Assembly (NCBI RefSeq): GCF_900105625.1
Contig: NZ_FNSD01000001.1
Coordinates: forward strand, 2,542,001-2,606,000
DNA from: Terriglobus roseus
GTDB lineage: Bacteria > Acidobacteriota > Terriglobia > Terriglobales > Acidobacteriaceae
DNA length: 64,000 nucleotides
Reading direction: 5' to 3'
Within the stretch, counting starts at the first letter, position 1. Every line of letters begins with the position of its first letter. A program made the translations under genes and the position numbers. Shown piece by piece: positions 63,929 through 64,000 of this stretch. The notes beneath the pieces were generated by a model. That model was not told where the DNA came from. It made no database searches and saw only the letters and a list, made by a program, of their open reading frames with translations.

Positions 63929-64000
63929 CTATTTCAGGAGCTTCAACAGGGATGCGAGTTTCGCCAGGGGTAGCCCGACTACGTTGTTGTAGTCGCCCTC
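63929..64000 (-). CDS. maf: Maf-family nucleotide pyrophosphatase, C-terminal end only
   Basis: Reading the minus strand from base 64000 gives an open frame of 23 residues, EGDYNNVVGLPLAKLASLLK and then LLK before the stop. EGDYxNVVGLPL is the conserved end of Maf/YhdE nucleoside triphosphate pyrophosphatases. The rest is outside the window. Confident family call from the motif; too short for more. Confidence 0.85.
   Translation of the reverse strand, partial: EGDYNNVVGLPLAKLASLLKLLK

Overview
The window is GC-rich and densely coded and looks like chromosome of an acidobacterium of the Terriglobus/Granulicella/Edaphobacter type. The basis is inference from gene content: two giant Oar-like TonB-dependent receptors with a carboxypeptidase-regulatory N-terminal domain, lpxC (LPS-bearing Gram-negative), yajC-secD-secF, a tonB-exbB-exbD-exbD operon, many GTG/TTG starts, and palindromic intergenic repeats with cores like those I remember from acidobacterial genomes. 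I saw no phage, transposase, CRISPR, tRNA or rRNA. Both ends are cut inside housekeeping genes (obgE on the left, a maf-type gene on the right).

Layout. 1-5.2 kb: obgE end, a diheme cytochrome c coupled to a PQQ dehydrogenase, a small membrane protein and a CPA2 antiporter. 5.2-10.5 kb: exported M16 peptidase on the minus strand, then a core-2-type glycosyltransferase overlapping a polysaccharide flippase. 10.5-15 kb: a charged secreted protein, a Tat-exported GH92 mannosidase and a DHA2 efflux pump. 15.1-19.5 kb: a glycerol module (glpK, a small membrane protein, glpD, aquaglyceroporin). 19.8-26.7 kb: a Gln/Pro/Tyr-rich exported protein, a 1470-residue TIG/propeller lipoprotein and an unusual TonB-C-domain protein. 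26.7-36 kb, all minus: rlmN, TPR lipoprotein, tonB/exb operon, GNAT, secF-secD-yajC. 36.3-41.4 kb: glutaminase-like enzyme, small ORF, cobalamin riboswitch and metE.

41.4-44.3 kb is an arsenic cluster: arsM-arsC read left and arsR-acr3 read right from a 74-bp divergent promoter. 44.3-46.3 kb: a LysR regulator divergent from an aldo/keto reductase, with a perfect 15-bp palindrome between them. 46.4-57.3 kb holds two paralogous pairs of M28 peptidase and TonB-dependent receptor. 57.5-64 kb: tgt, an exported methyltransferase, SDR, ArsR-type regulator, folK, lpxC, an M20 peptidase and the maf end.

How it fits together: TonB/Exb could energise the two receptors, and the exported M28, M16, GH92 and glutaminase-like enzymes could cut polymers in the periplasm or outside. 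This points to a heterotrophic scavenger of peptides and glycans. I found no clearly new defence or mobile system. The most interesting leads are the duplicated M28/receptor locus, the TonB-C-domain protein without a membrane anchor, the Cys-rich ArsM, the secreted methyltransferase and the palindromic repeats.
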